From Lachnospiraceae bacterium (GTDB taxonomy: Bacteria > Bacillota > Clostridia > Lachnospirales > Lachnospiraceae): 64,000 nucleotides of DNA. The notes under the pieces were generated by a model. The model saw only the letters and a list, made by a program, of their open reading frames with translations, did not search any database and was not told the origin of the DNA. The DNA lies in assembly GCA_902363825.1 (NCBI GenBank), contig CABJBK010000001.1, forward strand, positions 1-64,000, written 5' to 3'. Of the stretch, positions 62,418 through 64,000 are shown one piece after another (position 1 is the first letter of the stretch; each line of letters opens with the position of its first letter). Both the position numbers and the translations under genes were made by a program.

Positions 62418-62894
62418 CTGGACTTCGAGAATTTATATCATACCTACTATATGCAGGTGTATTCCTATGTGCTCACGATGGTGAAAGATCAGGCGTCTGC
62501 CGAGGAGATCACACAGAATACTTTTTATAAGGCGATGACGGCGAAGAAAAAATATGAGGGCAGATCCAGTGAATTTACCTGGCTGTGCAGTATTGCGAAA
62601 CGCCTTACGATCGATGGGTACCGCAGGAATACAAAAACGGCAGAACTGAGTGAGGCAGTGCCCTCGGAAAAAGACATTGCGAAAGAAGCGGAAGACCGGA
62701 ACATGGCGCTTCAGATTCACCTTGTTCTTCACGAAATGCCGGAACCCTATAAAGAAGTGTTCCAGCTGCGGATCTTTGGAGAACTGTCGTTTTCGCAGAT
62801 CGGCATGATCTTCGGAAAATCCGAGAACTGGGCAAGGGTGACTTATCACAGGGCGAGGTTAAAAATACAGGAAAGGATGGAGGAAAATGAGTAG
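62418..62894 (+). CDS. ECF-type RNA polymerase sigma factor with a CTG start
   Basis: A 158-residue sigma-70 family protein. Region 2 reads DFENLYHTYYMQVYSYVLTMVKD with SAEEITQNTFYKAM, and region 4 is EMPEPYKEVFQLRIFGELSFSQIGMIFGKSENWARVTYHRARLK, in part. AAAGGAGGTG (62401-62410) lies 7 nt before CTG 62418, which restores the usual N-terminus; the first in-frame ATG (62451) would cut off the start of region 2 and is 40 nt from the site. It overlaps the anti-sigma gene by 8 nt and has an ECF-type promoter. Confidence 0.88.
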   Translation: MDFENLYHTYYMQVYSYVLTMVKDQASAEEITQNTFYKAMTAKKKYEGRSSEFTWLCSIAKRLTIDGYRRNTKTAELSEAVPSEKDIAKEAEDRNMALQIHLVLHEMPEPYKEVFQLRIFGELSFSQIGMIFGKSENWARVTYHRARLKIQERMEENE

Positions 62895-63879
62895 AGAAAA
62901 TAGCAGAGATTGCGATCTGGTACAGGATCTGCTGCCGCTTTATCTGGATGATGCCTGCAGCGCATCGAGTAAGAAAGTAGTAGAGGAGCATCTCGCGGAG
63001 TGTGCGGCGTGCAGAGAGGTGGTTCAAAAATTAAAAGATCATACGGTGGAAGACGTGATCGCAGCAGAGTCGGAGAGTGTTTTGGCGCATCACGCAAAAA
63101 GGGAGAGGACAGCTGCTTTTAAGGCGGGAATCATCATTGCGGGACTTTTGATACTGCCGGTATTGATCACACTGATCGTCGGGATGGCAAATGGCGGAGG
63201 ACTTGGCGTATTTTTCGTTACGCTCGCGAGTATGCTTCTCGTCGGGGCAATGACGGCGGTGCCGCTTCTGTCCTTAAAAAACCGGCTTTCGCGCACGATA
63301 CTCTGTGGTGTGGGCGCATTGCTGTTGATCCTGTTTTTTGTAGATCGGATGAATGGCGGCGGTGGATTTCTTATCGTTGCGATCCCGACGATCCTTGGGT
63401 TATCGGTTCCGCTGTTTCCGGTGCTTTTGCATGCGGTCAGGCTTCCTGCGGCACTTTCGGATAAAAAAGGGCTGCTTACAATGGCGTGGGATACGGTCTG
63501 GCTGTTCCTTACGATCTGCATCGTGTGTGTCCGTGACGGTTCGATGGAGGAACTGCGCGGCGGGCTTACGGTCGCGGCTGTCTATATGCTTGGAGTCTGG
63601 CTTGTTTTTGGGCTTGCAAGATACGCAAAGCTCAATCGTTTCAAAAAAGCTGGATGTATTGCGGCAGTCTGCGGGCTCTGGACCGCATTCGGACAGGATA
63701 TCTGTAACTGGCTTTTAGGGGAAGGAATCCGGCTTACGATCTGTTCCGCCGATTTCTCAAGCTGGAACACCGATCTTCAGATCAACGCGAATGTGTATCT
63801 GATCGTTTTGATCGGCAGTCTGGTACTTGGCGGCTTTTTGTTTGTGGCCGGGCTTATCAAAGAGAGAAAAAGGGGATAA
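62887..63879 (+). CDS. Zinc-finger anti-sigma factor with multiple membrane helices
   Basis: A 330-residue membrane protein. The N-terminal anti-sigma zinc finger (ASD/zf-HC2) has the motif HLAECAACREVV (HxxxCxxC) after CDLVQDLLPLYLDDACS. About eight hydrophobic helices follow (AGIIIAGLLILPVLITLIV; TILCGVGALLLILFFV; LIVLIGSLVLGGFLFVAGL). It should hold the ECF sigma factor at the membrane until a signal arrives. The start overlaps the sigma gene (GGAGGAAAATGAG). The large membrane part suggests direct sensing of membrane stress, as an inference. Confidence 0.88.
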   Translation: MSRENSRDCDLVQDLLPLYLDDACSASSKKVVEEHLAECAACREVVQKLKDHTVEDVIAAESESVLAHHAKRERTAAFKAGIIIAGLLILPVLITLIVGMANGGGLGVFFVTLASMLLVGAMTAVPLLSLKNRLSRTILCGVGALLLILFFVDRMNGGGGFLIVAIPTILGLSVPLFPVLLHAVRLPAALSDKKGLLTMAWDTVWLFLTICIVCVRDGSMEELRGGLTVAAVYMLGVWLVFGLARYAKLNRFKKAGCIAAVCGLWTAFGQDICNWLLGEGIRLTICSADFSSWNTDLQINANVYLIVLIGSLVLGGFLFVAGLIKERKRG

Positions 63880-63881
63880 AA

Positions 63882-64000
63882 ATGAAAAAGAGAGATCAGG
63901 CAATTGGTTTTCTGGTGGTATTTTTAGCGGCAGGCATGCTGATATCCTGCGGCAGAAGCAGAGAAGTGGAGCAGGATGCGGAGGCGCGCGTAGAGGAAGC
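63882..64000 (+). CDS. Lipoprotein, cut by the window end
   Basis: The first 39 codons of a gene starting 2 nt after the anti-sigma stop: MKKRDQAIGFLVVFLAAGML then ISCGRSREVEQDAEARVEE. A lipobox (LISC) predicts a lipid-anchored protein with a charged N-terminus. It is probably the third gene of the sigma/anti-sigma operon and part of the same envelope response. The rest lies outside the window. Confidence 0.75.
   Translation, partial: MKKRDQAIGFLVVFLAAGMLISCGRSREVEQDAEARVEE

Overview
The window looks like a chromosomal segment of a gut Firmicute of the family Lachnospiraceae, probably the Roseburia/Agathobacter group; by eye the base composition is close to 50% G+C, which fits a Roseburia hominis-like genome better than its AT-richer relatives. 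This is inference from gene content: a bile salt hydrolase, an oleate hydratase, a flagellin methylase beside a YjfB-type motility protein, a spore-photoproduct-lyase relative, T-box, FMN-riboswitch and glmS-ribozyme leaders, strong AGGAGG ribosome sites and TTGACA/TATAAT promoters. Nearly all genes lie on the + strand, so the window probably sits within one replication arm.

Layout. 1-6 kb is a worn accessory stretch: a dead IS5/IS1182-type insertion sequence, a frameshifted methyltransferase, an XRE regulator, an M15 peptidase, a YjbR-MGMT fusion and a frameshifted CobW GTPase. 6-13.5 kb carries host-facing enzymes: a C69 dipeptidase, a two-domain XRE regulator, a bile salt hydrolase, biotin synthase (minus strand), and a TetR regulator with oleate hydratase separated by a perfect palindrome. 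13.5-15.1 kb is serS under a serine T-box, followed by a convergent lineage-specific protein. 16.1-22.5 kb is the F-type ATP synthase operon atpBEFHAGDC. 22.5-25.2 kb is a nucleosidase/SPL-type radical SAM/SDR operon. 25.2-29 kb is FMN-riboswitch-controlled ribDEBAH. 29-32.5 kb has an unexplained structured RNA, an EAL phosphodiesterase with a degenerate GGDEF, and pdxST.

32.5-39 kb is a minus-strand unit (hypB, a 910-residue iron-sulfur flavoprotein, hypA and a membrane protein) facing a GntR/FCD regulator and a flavin-reductase-like protein; no hydrogenase genes are present. 39-42 kb has a P-loop protein and glmS with its ribozyme, bracketed by a 27-bp inverted repeat. 42-48 kb has two YhgE/Pip membrane proteins with a small membrane protein between them, and a YitT protein. 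48-54 kb has pepF, fliB, yjfB, trxB and an NlpC/P60 cell-wall hydrolase.

53.9-54.5 kb is a long non-coding gap with 21-bp direct repeats, a cluster of DnaA-box-like nonamers and an AT-rich stretch. 54.5-64 kb continues with a TagA/WecG protein, a second YitT, a PucR/CdaR-type regulator, the division-linked ftsE-ftsX-envC-ctp group, an AlkD-like protein, and an autoregulated ECF sigma/anti-sigma pair running into a lipoprotein cut by the window end.

The most unusual points are the DnaA-box cluster away from dnaA, the inverted repeat around glmS, the hydrogenase-free hyp locus, the repeated segment between the FMN aptamer and a second hairpin, and the structured RNA before the phosphodiesterase gene.
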